This document shows positions 8,193-15,613 of a DNA stretch of 40,280 bases, in pieces. How positions within the stretch are numbered: position 1 is the first letter of the stretch; every line of letters begins with the position of its first letter. This DNA comes from Chloroflexota bacterium (GTDB taxonomy: Bacteria; Chloroflexota; UBA6077; FW602-bin22; JAMCVK01): contig JAMCVK010000044.1 of the NCBI GenBank assembly GCA_023475225.1, positions 1 through 40,280 on the forward strand. Reading direction: 5' to 3'. The notes under the pieces are model-generated. The model was not told the origin of the DNA, ran no database searches, and saw only the letters and a program-made list of their open reading frames with translations. The position numbers and the translations under genes were made by a program.

Positions 8193-9119
8193 TTACCTGT
8201 AGCGAATACGTGGGTCGATAACAGCGTAGGCAACGTCCACCAGGAGATTAGTCATTATGAATAAGGTCGCAAACACCAAGGTAATCCCCTGAACCATGGG
8301 GAAATCGCGGAAATTCACCGAGTCGATCAGCAATCTACCAATCCCTGGCCAGGCGAAGACTGTCTCAACAATGACTGCGCCGGAGAGCATCGCCCCAAAG
8401 TTCAACCCTACGATCGTTATGACCGGAATCAAGGCGTTTCGTAGAGCATGGCGGCCAATCACCAAGACTTCTGGTAGCCCTTTCCCCCTGGCTGTACGCA
8501 AGTAATCACGCTGGAGAACCTCGAGCATGCTCGACCGCATAGTGCGCGCGATGATGAAAAGAGGGATCAGGGCCAGGGTGATGCTGGGAAGAATGAAATG
8601 CGCCAGCCCATCCTTGCCCCCTGTAGGAAGGAAGCCAAGCTGTACGGAGAAAACGATGATAAGCATAAGTCCCACCCAAAAAGAGGGCAGTGATATCCCC
8701 AAAACACTACACAATAGGACCGACCTGTCAGCCCAGGAGCGGCGTTTCACGGCGGCATAGACCCCCAAAGGCAGCCCGATGCCCAGCGCCAGGGCGATGC
8801 TGGCCAGGGCCAGGTCAAGGGTGGCTGGCAGTCGGGACAGTATCTCCCAGGATACATCCCTCCCTGTCTGTAAAGAGAAACCCAGGTCGCCACGTGATGC
8901 CTTCCATAGGTAATCCAGATACTGGACATAAAGCGGCCTATCGAGTCCCAATTTATGCCGTATTAACTGGATGTCCTCATAGCGAGCTGTGTCACCGGCC
9001 ATGATCACGGCCGGATCGCCCGGAATGACCCTCAACACCAGGAAGACGACGGTCGCCACCCCCAAGAGCACGGGGATAGTGATTAGTAGTCTACGTAGGA
9101 TAAACCGTTGCACAGTCAT
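8193..9119 (-). CDS. Dpp/Opp-type ABC importer permease (DppB family), importer 1
   Basis: This 308-residue integral membrane protein has six predicted membrane segments. It begins with FILRRLLITIPVLLGVATVVF and carries the family motifs VIPGDPA, DRPLYVQYLDYLW, the loop YLRTARGKGL-ALRNALIPVI, and VFAWPGIGRLLIDSV near the C terminus. It forms the membrane channel with the DppC-type partner encoded next. It is separated from its binding-protein gene by 178 bases containing a 17-bp hairpin, so it is probably expressed at a lower level than the binding protein. Confidence 0.93.
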   Translation of the reverse strand: MTVQRFILRRLLITIPVLLGVATVVFLVLRVIPGDPAVIMAGDTARYEDIQLIRHKLGLDRPLYVQYLDYLWKASRGDLGFSLQTGRDVSWEILSRLPATLDLALASIALALGIGLPLGVYAAVKRRSWADRSVLLCSVLGISLPSFWVGLMLIIVFSVQLGFLPTGGKDGLAHFILPSITLALIPLFIIARTMRSSMLEVLQRDYLRTARGKGLPEVLVIGRHALRNALIPVITIVGLNFGAMLSGAVIVETVFAWPGIGRLLIDSVNFRDFPMVQGITLVFATLFIMTNLLVDVAYAVIDPRIRYR

Positions 9120-9164
9120 AGCCTGATCACCAAAGGGCCCTCATTGTCTCAGAACAGGCGCCTT

Positions 9165-9201
9165 GGCTGGGGGGCTGAGCCAATGGCTCAGCCCCCCAGC
9201 C
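9165..9201 (-). promoter_or_regulatory. Perfect 17-bp inverted repeat between binding-protein and permease genes
   Basis: A 17-base arm (9165-9181) is followed by AAT and an exact complementary arm (9185-9201), rich in G and C. No T-run follows on either strand, so it is not a classic terminator. In this position, after a highly expressed binding-protein gene, such hairpins commonly protect the 3' end of upstream mRNA and lower permease expression. That role is inferred here. Confidence 0.7.
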
Positions 9202-9297
9202 CTACCGGTTGCAGAGACACCCCCCAAGAGAATCATTGCCACTCCCTACACCCGCTTGGCCGGTCCCGATAAGCGCGCGGGGCGATCCATCATAACC

Positions 9298-10887
9298 TCA
9301 TTTCTTCGTAGCATTAGTCAGATAGACGTAGCGGAAGGGAGTCACTGCTACACCCTCCACGTTACGATTCACACCAGTAGTAATAGCGATGGTATACAGG
9401 TAAATGTAGGGCGCATCCTTCCATAAGATCTCCTGGACCGCGGCGAAATGCTTCAGCCTCTCCTCTTTATTGGTCGTACTCCCGATAAGGCTTATGAGCT
9501 CGTCCACTTTGGGGTTCTTGTACCTCATATAGTTGAAGTAGCCAGGCACGTCAGTCTTATCAGATAGGATATTATTCTGGAGAGTCTGATAGCCATCGCC
9601 GGTGGAAGGCACAAAGGCCCACTCGAAGAGGTCGTAGGTGGCCTTATCCGCCGGCACCTTCAGCAGACTGAAGTAGGCCCCAGCCTCTTGCTTGACCAGC
9701 GATACTTCAACACCGATCTTGCGCAACTGGGCTTGCACCACTTCCCCTAGCCGGACATCACTCGGATATAGCTTCTCCGGCATCCACAGGACTATTTTAA
9801 GGGGTTTACCCGCCTTCTCCAGGACACCCGTGGGTCCTGGCTTCCAGCCCGCTTCAGCCAGCAGTTGCTTGGCCTTGTCCGGGTCATACGGGTATGCTCC
9901 TTGAGACTTATAACCGAATGTGCCCGGCGTCAGGACCGAATCGGACACCTGGAAGAGTCCCTGGAACAACGTGTCAACGATGCCCTTCTTATCAATGGCG
10001 TAGTTGAAGGCTTGACGAACCTTTGGACCATCGAAGGGCGGGTGAAGCACGTTGAAGCCTATATACTGCGCTTGCAGGCTTTGCCGCACGATCACATTCA
10101 GCTTCGGGTTCGCCTTCAGGCGAGCTACGTCGGCGGCTCCGATGGCTGTAGCTATGTCGGCCTCACCTGTTTCCAGCATGGCCGATCGTGTCCCATCCTC
10201 TGGCACAGGACGGAAGATCAATTTGTCGATCTTCGGCGCACCTTTAAAGTAGTCCTTATTCTTGACCAGAACTACCTTTTCACCAGGCGTAAGCTCCTGT
10301 AAGGCAAAGGCACCGGTCCCCACCGGGTGTTGGGGAAAGTCCTTCCCCCATTTCTGCACGGCCGCCGGACTGACGATGCCAGCCGAATGATGGGCCAGGT
10401 AGTTCAACAACGGCCCGAAAGGAACCGTGGTAACGAAGCGCACGGTGTAGTCGTCAATCACATCGACGCTCTTAATAACCGGAGCGAACAGACCCCGGTT
10501 AAGAAAAGCCATCTTGGGATCGACCAGCCGATCAAAAGTGAATTTAACCGCTGCAGCGTTGAAAGGTGTGCCATCGTGAAACTTAACATTTTTTCTCAGA
10601 TGGAAGGTCCAAGACAACCCATCAGGAGAGACTTCCCATTTCTCGGCCAGCTCCGGGTGCACATCCATCTTCTCGTCGAAACGAGCCAGATAATCGTAGA
10701 TGTGGGTAGTGATATCCGGTTCAGCCCGCACCTTGCCGGCTGCGGCTGGATCGAGCATGGCAAAGGTAGTCTCCTGAGCGACTGTGACCGTTTTTTCCAC
10801 CGTTGGTGGGGCGGCACAACCAACAGCCAGGGCGAAAATCAATAGGCAAACTACGAGCCCCATTGTAACCAGATTCGATTGACGCAT
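9298..10887 (-). CDS. ABC importer substrate-binding lipoprotein (SBP family 5), importer 1
   Basis: It captures the substrate outside the membrane for the permeases encoded downstream. The ATG at 10887 is preceded by AAAGGAGG at good spacing. It gives a signal peptide (residues 1-23) ending in the lipobox LAVGC with lipidated Cys24. The family-5 fold (529 residues) shows LAEKWEVSPDGLSWTFHLR, KFHDGTPFNAAAVKFTFDR and a C-terminal APYIYLYT segment. An upstream in-frame extension to 10929 lacks such support. A second, Tat-dependent homologue is encoded at 21226-22953. Ligand is unknown. Confidence 0.93.
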   Translation of the reverse strand: MRQSNLVTMGLVVCLLIFALAVGCAAPPTVEKTVTVAQETTFAMLDPAAAGKVRAEPDITTHIYDYLARFDEKMDVHPELAEKWEVSPDGLSWTFHLRKNVKFHDGTPFNAAAVKFTFDRLVDPKMAFLNRGLFAPVIKSVDVIDDYTVRFVTTVPFGPLLNYLAHHSAGIVSPAAVQKWGKDFPQHPVGTGAFALQELTPGEKVVLVKNKDYFKGAPKIDKLIFRPVPEDGTRSAMLETGEADIATAIGAADVARLKANPKLNVIVRQSLQAQYIGFNVLHPPFDGPKVRQAFNYAIDKKGIVDTLFQGLFQVSDSVLTPGTFGYKSQGAYPYDPDKAKQLLAEAGWKPGPTGVLEKAGKPLKIVLWMPEKLYPSDVRLGEVVQAQLRKIGVEVSLVKQEAGAYFSLLKVPADKATYDLFEWAFVPSTGDGYQTLQNNILSDKTDVPGYFNYMRYKNPKVDELISLIGSTTNKEERLKHFAAVQEILWKDAPYIYLYTIAITTGVNRNVEGVAVTPFRYVYLTNATKK

Positions 10888-10999
10888 TCTTGTTTTCCTC
10901 CTTTGTTTCCTAGGCGACCTAACCATCACGGAGCAAACAATTTACGACACAGCCTATGTGCACTGCCCGCAACCTATAGCTGCTCACCTCCCTCCTCGC

Positions 11000-11243
11000 C
11001 TAGAGACGTCCATACTTCTGGTACAGCTCGGCCAAAGACCCTCCTCGGTGTATCCCCTTCCTGATTTTGTTCTCCACCTGTACGATCTTTTCCGCCTCTA
11101 GCAACACCTCTACGATTAGCTCTTTGGGTACTATTACTACGCCATCAAAATCACCGAAAACGAAATCGCCAGGCTGCATCAGCCGGGACATATAGCCTTT
11201 TATAGCGCTCACATATCTCTTCGCTGGTCAGTTCCGTCTCCAC
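11000..11243 (-). pseudogene. RraA/HMG aldolase-family remnant with internal deletion
   Basis: The C-terminal piece (11000-about 11200) encodes QPGDFVFGDFDGVVIVPKE and ends in YQKYGRL, a typical RraA-family end (4-hydroxy-4-methyl-2-oxoglutarate aldolase/oxaloacetate decarboxylase type). Upstream, in a different frame starting at a GTG at 11243, I read VETELTSEEICERYKRLYVPA, which looks like the N terminus of the same family. The middle, roughly 130-140 residues in intact members, is missing at the join. It is therefore an internally deleted, frameshifted gene. It lies between a phosphoesterase and importer 1, so a retro-aldol or decarboxylation step may once have belonged to this pathway. 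Confidence 0.72.
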
Positions 11244-11275
11244 CTTCTCGCCCCCTGCACCTGGCACTGTTCAGC

Positions 11276-13363
11276 TCAGGATCCCTCGCTATCTTCTAAA
11301 GCATTGGCGATGATCTGTCCCTCCGCTTGAGCCGGGGCGGGTACGCCCAGAAGATAGGCCATCGTCGGGGTCACATCCACCGTCCAGGGTGGCACCGGCA
11401 GACAATAGCCTCTCCTTATCCCCGGGCCAGCCATCACCAGGACGGCCCGCACCGAGGAGCCACAGATGGCCGCATTGGGCAGGTAAGCCCCGTGAAACCC
11501 CAGCATCCGACCATACCTGGTCTCGATGCCGGTCGGGGGTACAGGGTAAACATAGTCTCGTAGAGTGAGCATACGCTCCTGGGGCTCCAGATTGCGCAGG
11601 GAGGGCTCCAGTCCATAGCCGGGCCTGAGAAAATAGACTACATCGCCGACCGTATCATCCCATTGTCCCAGAAAGGTCGCTTCATCTTTAGGCAAAGCCA
11701 GGACAATGGGACATTCCCCTGTCTCCGGGTCTCTCAACGAATAGAGCACCCGCGTGATTTCCTTACACACGCTTTCATATTCCTTGCCCGAATCCACGAT
11801 GCCCTCTGGATCCCTTCCCTTCAGATTAACCCAAACATTCAGAGCCAAGGGATAATCGCCTGGTACAGCCCTGGTTCGTGCCCAATCTACCACCAGTTTA
11901 TCATTCTCCTTCTTGTAGGCCAGCAGCCCGGCCTCAAGGAAGCCCTTCCCCAGCCATAGGGTCTTAAGTACCGGCAGGGCGGCATGATCCGAGACGACGA
12001 CCACCAGTGTCTCTGGTCCAGCACAGCTGCTCACGATCTCCCCCACCAGTCCATCCAGTACTTCATACTCCTGCCGGAACCGTTCCCAGGCCTCCTCCGC
12101 CCTTTGGGGATCGTAGTATTTCCACCACGGACAGAGTTCGCCCAGAGCCTCATGGTTCAAGCTATCAGGGGCGTGTATCTGGACGAAGAGGAGGTCCCAG
12201 GGGTACTTCTGGGCCAGATAACGCGTCATGGCCGCTATCCCCGCCGCCTGATGCGGAACCGACGTGGGCTCATATACCGGACAGACAACCGGCACCTTCT
12301 GGGTCAACTCCTCCTCTTCCCCCGCCCGCTCACCACTCTCCAGGGCCAGCATCTCCTCAATCAACTCCTCCCCTACCCCCTCCGGATAGGCCCAGCCCTC
12401 GGCATTGAAGATCACCGTCCGCTGTAGGCTCACCCTCCGCCCATCCGACGACAACTCCTCCAGATGTAACCTGAACTTGCCCCGCACCGGGGCATAGGGC
12501 GTCTCAAAGTCAGCACGAAGCCACCCGCTCCACTCCCCCACCTTGAGAACACAAAGAGCCTCCTTAGCATCCTTCTCCCTGGAGATAAGCACCCGATCAT
12601 ATCCCCCACCTTGAGCGCCCAGGAGCAGAAGATGATAAACCAGCTTCTCGCTAGAAGACGCATCACCTACCCTCCAGCGCCCATCCTTGTCGGCCCAGAA
12701 CCCCACCGAGCGAGGCACCACAAGCTCCCCCTCCAGGGGCGGACGAGAGGAGGAGGGAAGATTGCGCCAGCCAGCAGCCGGAGCAAGGCTGAGCGGGATG
12801 GGACCACGCGGATTGTCCCCCAGGCCGAGCGGAACGGAGACTAAAGGCATAGGACCTTGCACCTCATCCCCAGCGATGTAGCGATTGGGATGACTGAGGC
12901 GGGAGAGGACAGAGGAGTAGGGACCGGAGCCATCAACCACGATGCCCTTCTTGATGTTGGGTGGCCAGCCACCGGGATAGTTGACCAGGATACATTTCTT
13001 ACCTGCCCGTTCCGCCGCCTGCCAGATGTACTCAGCCCGCGATAACTGGTTGAGGTTCACCTTGGAGATGTTGGCAAACCGCGGGAAGATGTTCAGGGAC
13101 ACGTCATGCACCTGATCGAACGGCTCGCCGGGGAAATGGATGCCAAAGGAGTTAAGCCCGTGTGTCCCCGTCCAGGCACCGGTGCCCAAGCTTGTCCAGT
13201 TAGTCGGTGTATCTACAGGTGGCGAGGAGTACATCGGCGAGTAAACCCCCTCGGCCATCAAACGGCCGATGGCGGGCATATTCCCCTCAGCCACGAACTT
13301 CTCCACCATCTCCGGCATCAACCCATCTATACCGATCAAGATGACTCGCTTCACTCTGCTCAT
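11276..13363 (-). CDS. Alkaline phosphatase-superfamily phosphoesterase (type I phosphodiesterase-like), copy 1
   Basis: The superfamily uses two metal ions and a Thr/Ser nucleophile to cleave phosphate mono- or diesters, phosphonates or sulfates. Visible landmarks in this protein of about 695 residues are IGIDGLMPEM (metal-binding Asp near 13), DTPTNWTSLGTG (nucleophile Thr near 57), QIHAPDSLNH, VSDHAALP and a late GFHGAYLPNA histidine. It has no signal peptide, so it appears cytoplasmic. The ATG at 13363 follows AGGAGG at eight bases. It is a close paralogue of 15614-17680: the first 160 residues are almost identical, while residues about 165-250 are not. Substrate is unknown. Confidence 0.88.
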   Translation of the reverse strand: MSRVKRVILIGIDGLMPEMVEKFVAEGNMPAIGRLMAEGVYSPMYSSPPVDTPTNWTSLGTGAWTGTHGLNSFGIHFPGEPFDQVHDVSLNIFPRFANISKVNLNQLSRAEYIWQAAERAGKKCILVNYPGGWPPNIKKGIVVDGSGPYSSVLSRLSHPNRYIAGDEVQGPMPLVSVPLGLGDNPRGPIPLSLAPAAGWRNLPSSSRPPLEGELVVPRSVGFWADKDGRWRVGDASSSEKLVYHLLLLGAQGGGYDRVLISREKDAKEALCVLKVGEWSGWLRADFETPYAPVRGKFRLHLEELSSDGRRVSLQRTVIFNAEGWAYPEGVGEELIEEMLALESGERAGEEEELTQKVPVVCPVYEPTSVPHQAAGIAAMTRYLAQKYPWDLLFVQIHAPDSLNHEALGELCPWWKYYDPQRAEEAWERFRQEYEVLDGLVGEIVSSCAGPETLVVVVSDHAALPVLKTLWLGKGFLEAGLLAYKKENDKLVVDWARTRAVPGDYPLALNVWVNLKGRDPEGIVDSGKEYESVCKEITRVLYSLRDPETGECPIVLALPKDEATFLGQWDDTVGDVVYFLRPGYGLEPSLRNLEPQERMLTLRDYVYPVPPTGIETRYGRMLGFHGAYLPNAAICGSSVRAVLVMAGPGIRRGYCLPVPPWTVDVTPTMAYLLGVPAPAQAEGQIIANALEDSEGS

Positions 13364-13405
13364 CAAAAAATCCTCCTGAGAGAATACTCTATCTATGATT
13401 CAACC

Positions 13406-14446
13406 CTAGGCGAGCCAGGGATAGCGTGGCACGCGGTAGAGCCGTCCTGGATCAGCGCCGCTCTTCACTACAAACCCCATAATGTCGATCAAGGCGGCGT
13501 GGATATGCGGTGGGACAGCATCGGCCCCCGGATCCAACAGCCCCGGACCATCATTGTTCGCCCCAGCATCGGCGCACTCCCGCTGCACCCGTAGCTCCAT
13601 TTGCGAATCGTGCAGCACCTCCATGCGGCCCAGTATGCTGGCCAGACAGGCCTCGATACCGTAAGCCCCCCAATTGGAGATAGCGGCCATTATCAGTACA
13701 TCAGGCACAAATTGTGGAACGATCGACCCCCCGCAGGGACATTGGCACTTGGCTGCGCCGGGTACATGCTCTATCACCGCCTCCTTAATCATTCCACAAC
13801 CCAACTCGTTACCGCCATCCCCGATGCCTATGGTCAGGATCCCCCTGGCCTTGGCCTCAAGGAACATGTCATCCACTTTAGAAGTCCATTCGGTGTATGC
13901 CCCACCGGTGGCCGTATGCCAGCCCCCGTTCTCGTTTCTGCCCGCCTTCTCTATAGTGATGAGCGCCTTGGGCCTATACGTCTCCAGCAGATGGCTTCCC
14001 ACCCGCTTCGCCTCACCAATACCGATAGGGAAGGGCACAACGGAGGCTGTAGTGGGCAGCTCCAGCAAGCGGTCTAACCCAAAGGTATAAAGTCCGGCAC
14101 TTCTGACCGTCGCCTTGGCCAGCTCCACAAAGTCTTCCTCTATGACGATGATGGGCTTAGCCCCTAAGCCGAGGACCAGGGAACGAGCTAACGTGGCCGC
14201 CCCGATGGGCCCGTCCTGCTCTGGCGCACGCCAGGGCAGGGTGGGCATGCCCGTGGCGATGATCACTGTATCCCCCTGACCGACGACGTCGGCCAGCCTT
14301 TCGGCCGCCAGGAGAGAGAGCGGATCACCCTGCTTCGCCCTGGCCGCCTGATAGAGGGCCCCGATGATACCGCGCCCAGTGATATCAATGCTGATCAGTT
14401 GGTCAATACTCGCCCCGACCTTCCGAATATTATCTGCCAGCTGCAA
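13406..14446 (-). CDS. DUF4392 family protein (D-glutamate cyclase-like), copy 2
   Basis: This is a paralogue of 5692-6702 with the same landmarks at the same positions: ATGMPTLPWRAPEQDGPIGA (about 64-83), GIGDGGNELGCG (207-218) and AISNWGAYGIEA (about 255-266). It keeps a Cys-rich segment KCQCPCGG (233-240) that the other copy lacks and that may bind metal. Translation starts at a TTG six bases after GGAGG. It follows the D-cysteine desulfhydrase-like gene after a 121-base gap. Family knowledge points to D-glutamate/5-oxoproline chemistry, but two diverged copies in one locus suggest two related substrates or steps. Confidence 0.82.
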   Translation of the reverse strand: MQLADNIRKVGASIDQLISIDITGRGIIGALYQAARAKQGDPLSLLAAERLADVVGQGDTVIIATGMPTLPWRAPEQDGPIGAATLARSLVLGLGAKPIIVIEEDFVELAKATVRSAGLYTFGLDRLLELPTTASVVPFPIGIGEAKRVGSHLLETYRPKALITIEKAGRNENGGWHTATGGAYTEWTSKVDDMFLEAKARGILTIGIGDGGNELGCGMIKEAVIEHVPGAAKCQCPCGGSIVPQFVPDVLIMAAISNWGAYGIEACLASILGRMEVLHDSQMELRVQRECADAGANNDGPGLLDPGADAVPPHIHAALIDIMGFVVKSGADPGRLYRVPRYPWLA

Positions 14447-14485
14447 TCTCTTCCTCCGCTAAATAAGTTTAGATTTATCCGCCGC

Positions 14486-14510
14486 GGTGGATCAGCTGGG
14501 TAGATCCACC
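14486..14510. repeat. Inverted repeat in the gap between PLP-lyase and DUF4392 genes
   Basis: GGTGGATC (14486-14493) and GATCCACC (14503-14510) are exact inverted arms around a nine-base loop. It lies in the 121-base gap between the D-cysteine desulfhydrase-like and DUF4392 genes. No T-run follows on the minus strand, so I read it as an mRNA hairpin or a possible protein-binding site, not a terminator. Nothing else recognisable lies in this gap. Confidence 0.45.
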
Positions 14511-14567
14511 TTTGGTCATTTATCGACAGGCGCCTATCGCCTCTTACCCCCTCTGTTCCCGAGGCGA

Positions 14568-15611
14568 TCAAGGACCAAGCAGCCAGTCCTTGTAGGCGAA
14601 GAGGGCCGGTGTACCACCGGTGTGGATAAACACCACCGTCTCCGATGGACGCAGGCGACCCTGTCGAATATGATCGATCAACCCGGCCATCGCCTTGCCG
14701 GTGTAGACTGGGTCGAGAAGGATACCCTCCGAACGCGCCATGAGGCGAATCGCCTCCAAACATCCCGGTGTGGGCAGGCCATAACCGGGACCCACGTAGT
14801 CGCTGTAATTCACAACGTCAGCTGGGCTTATCACCAAGTCCCATCCCAGCATCTCAGCGGCCTGATTAGCTATCATGGCCGTCATAGCACAGCGATCGGT
14901 TCCATTGCGTGGGCTGATGCCCACCACCTGAAAACTCGCTTTCAAGGCCTCCTTAGCCAGGACTACCCCGGCCTGCCCCTTGCTCGACGAGCTGAGATAG
15001 ATATGGTCAACAGCAGCTCCCATCTGCTGCAACTGCTCTTCAATCTCCAGTGTGCACAGGACATAGGCCAGCGCCGAGGCCACCGCGAACATCTTGGCGT
15101 GGTTCATAACGTACGGTATGTAGCCAAGACGGCGTTGCTCCTCAGCAACGCTTCGAAGAACAGCATCCATCTCCGCCCAACTGCTCACCTGGACCAGCCG
15201 GACCTCAGCCCCCAGGACCTTATCGATCAACAGATTGCCCTGCCAGCCCCAGTCCCCCCTATCGCCCCGTAGGATAAGGATAGTCCTCATTCCCAGGACA
15301 TTTGCCGCAGCGGTGGTCTGCCGGGCCGCGTTGGATTGAGCCTCGAGCCCAGCGATGATGACGTCCGCCCCAAGCTCCCTGGCCTCAGCCATGCGAAACT
15401 CCAGATTACGGGTCTTATTCCCTCCAAAGGCCAGCCCGGTAAGATCATCACGCTTAATGAAGATGCGGGGACCTCCTAAAGCCTGAGAGAGGCGCGGGCA
15501 ATAATGCAGGGGGGTGGGGAGGTCGGCCAGCCTCACCCGGGGAAGCCGGGAAATGGTCGAACGAATCTGTTCCAGCGAGAGCGGTGGTCTCAGCTTCTGT
15601 ATCACCTCCAT
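14568..15611 (-). CDS. PLP-dependent D-cysteine desulfhydrase/ACC deaminase-family lyase
   Basis: Members deaminate D-cysteine, 1-aminocyclopropane-carboxylate, cysteate or other D-amino acids through PLP, yielding keto acids and ammonia. The PLP lysine is Lys66 in FGGNKTRNLEF, with FIKRDDLTG before it. QSNAARQTTAAA follows; most desulfhydrases have a His after QSN (QSNHxRQT), here Ala, so the substrate is probably different. GGTPALFAYK closes the protein (347 residues). The frame extends to 15800 within the neighbouring phosphoesterase, but GGGAGGA six bases before the ATG at 15611 fixes the start. It starts two bases after the phosphoesterase stop. The cluster's RidA proteins would be natural partners. 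Confidence 0.87.
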   Translation of the reverse strand: MEVIQKLRPPLSLEQIRSTISRLPRVRLADLPTPLHYCPRLSQALGGPRIFIKRDDLTGLAFGGNKTRNLEFRMAEARELGADVIIAGLEAQSNAARQTTAAANVLGMRTILILRGDRGDWGWQGNLLIDKVLGAEVRLVQVSSWAEMDAVLRSVAEEQRRLGYIPYVMNHAKMFAVASALAYVLCTLEIEEQLQQMGAAVDHIYLSSSSKGQAGVVLAKEALKASFQVVGISPRNGTDRCAMTAMIANQAAEMLGWDLVISPADVVNYSDYVGPGYGLPTPGCLEAIRLMARSEGILLDPVYTGKAMAGLIDHIRQGRLRPSETVVFIHTGGTPALFAYKDWLLGP

Positions 15612-15613
15612 GT

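Noticed and set aside
9165-9201. Rho-independent terminator between importer genes
   Set aside because: The stem is strong but no T-run follows on either strand.
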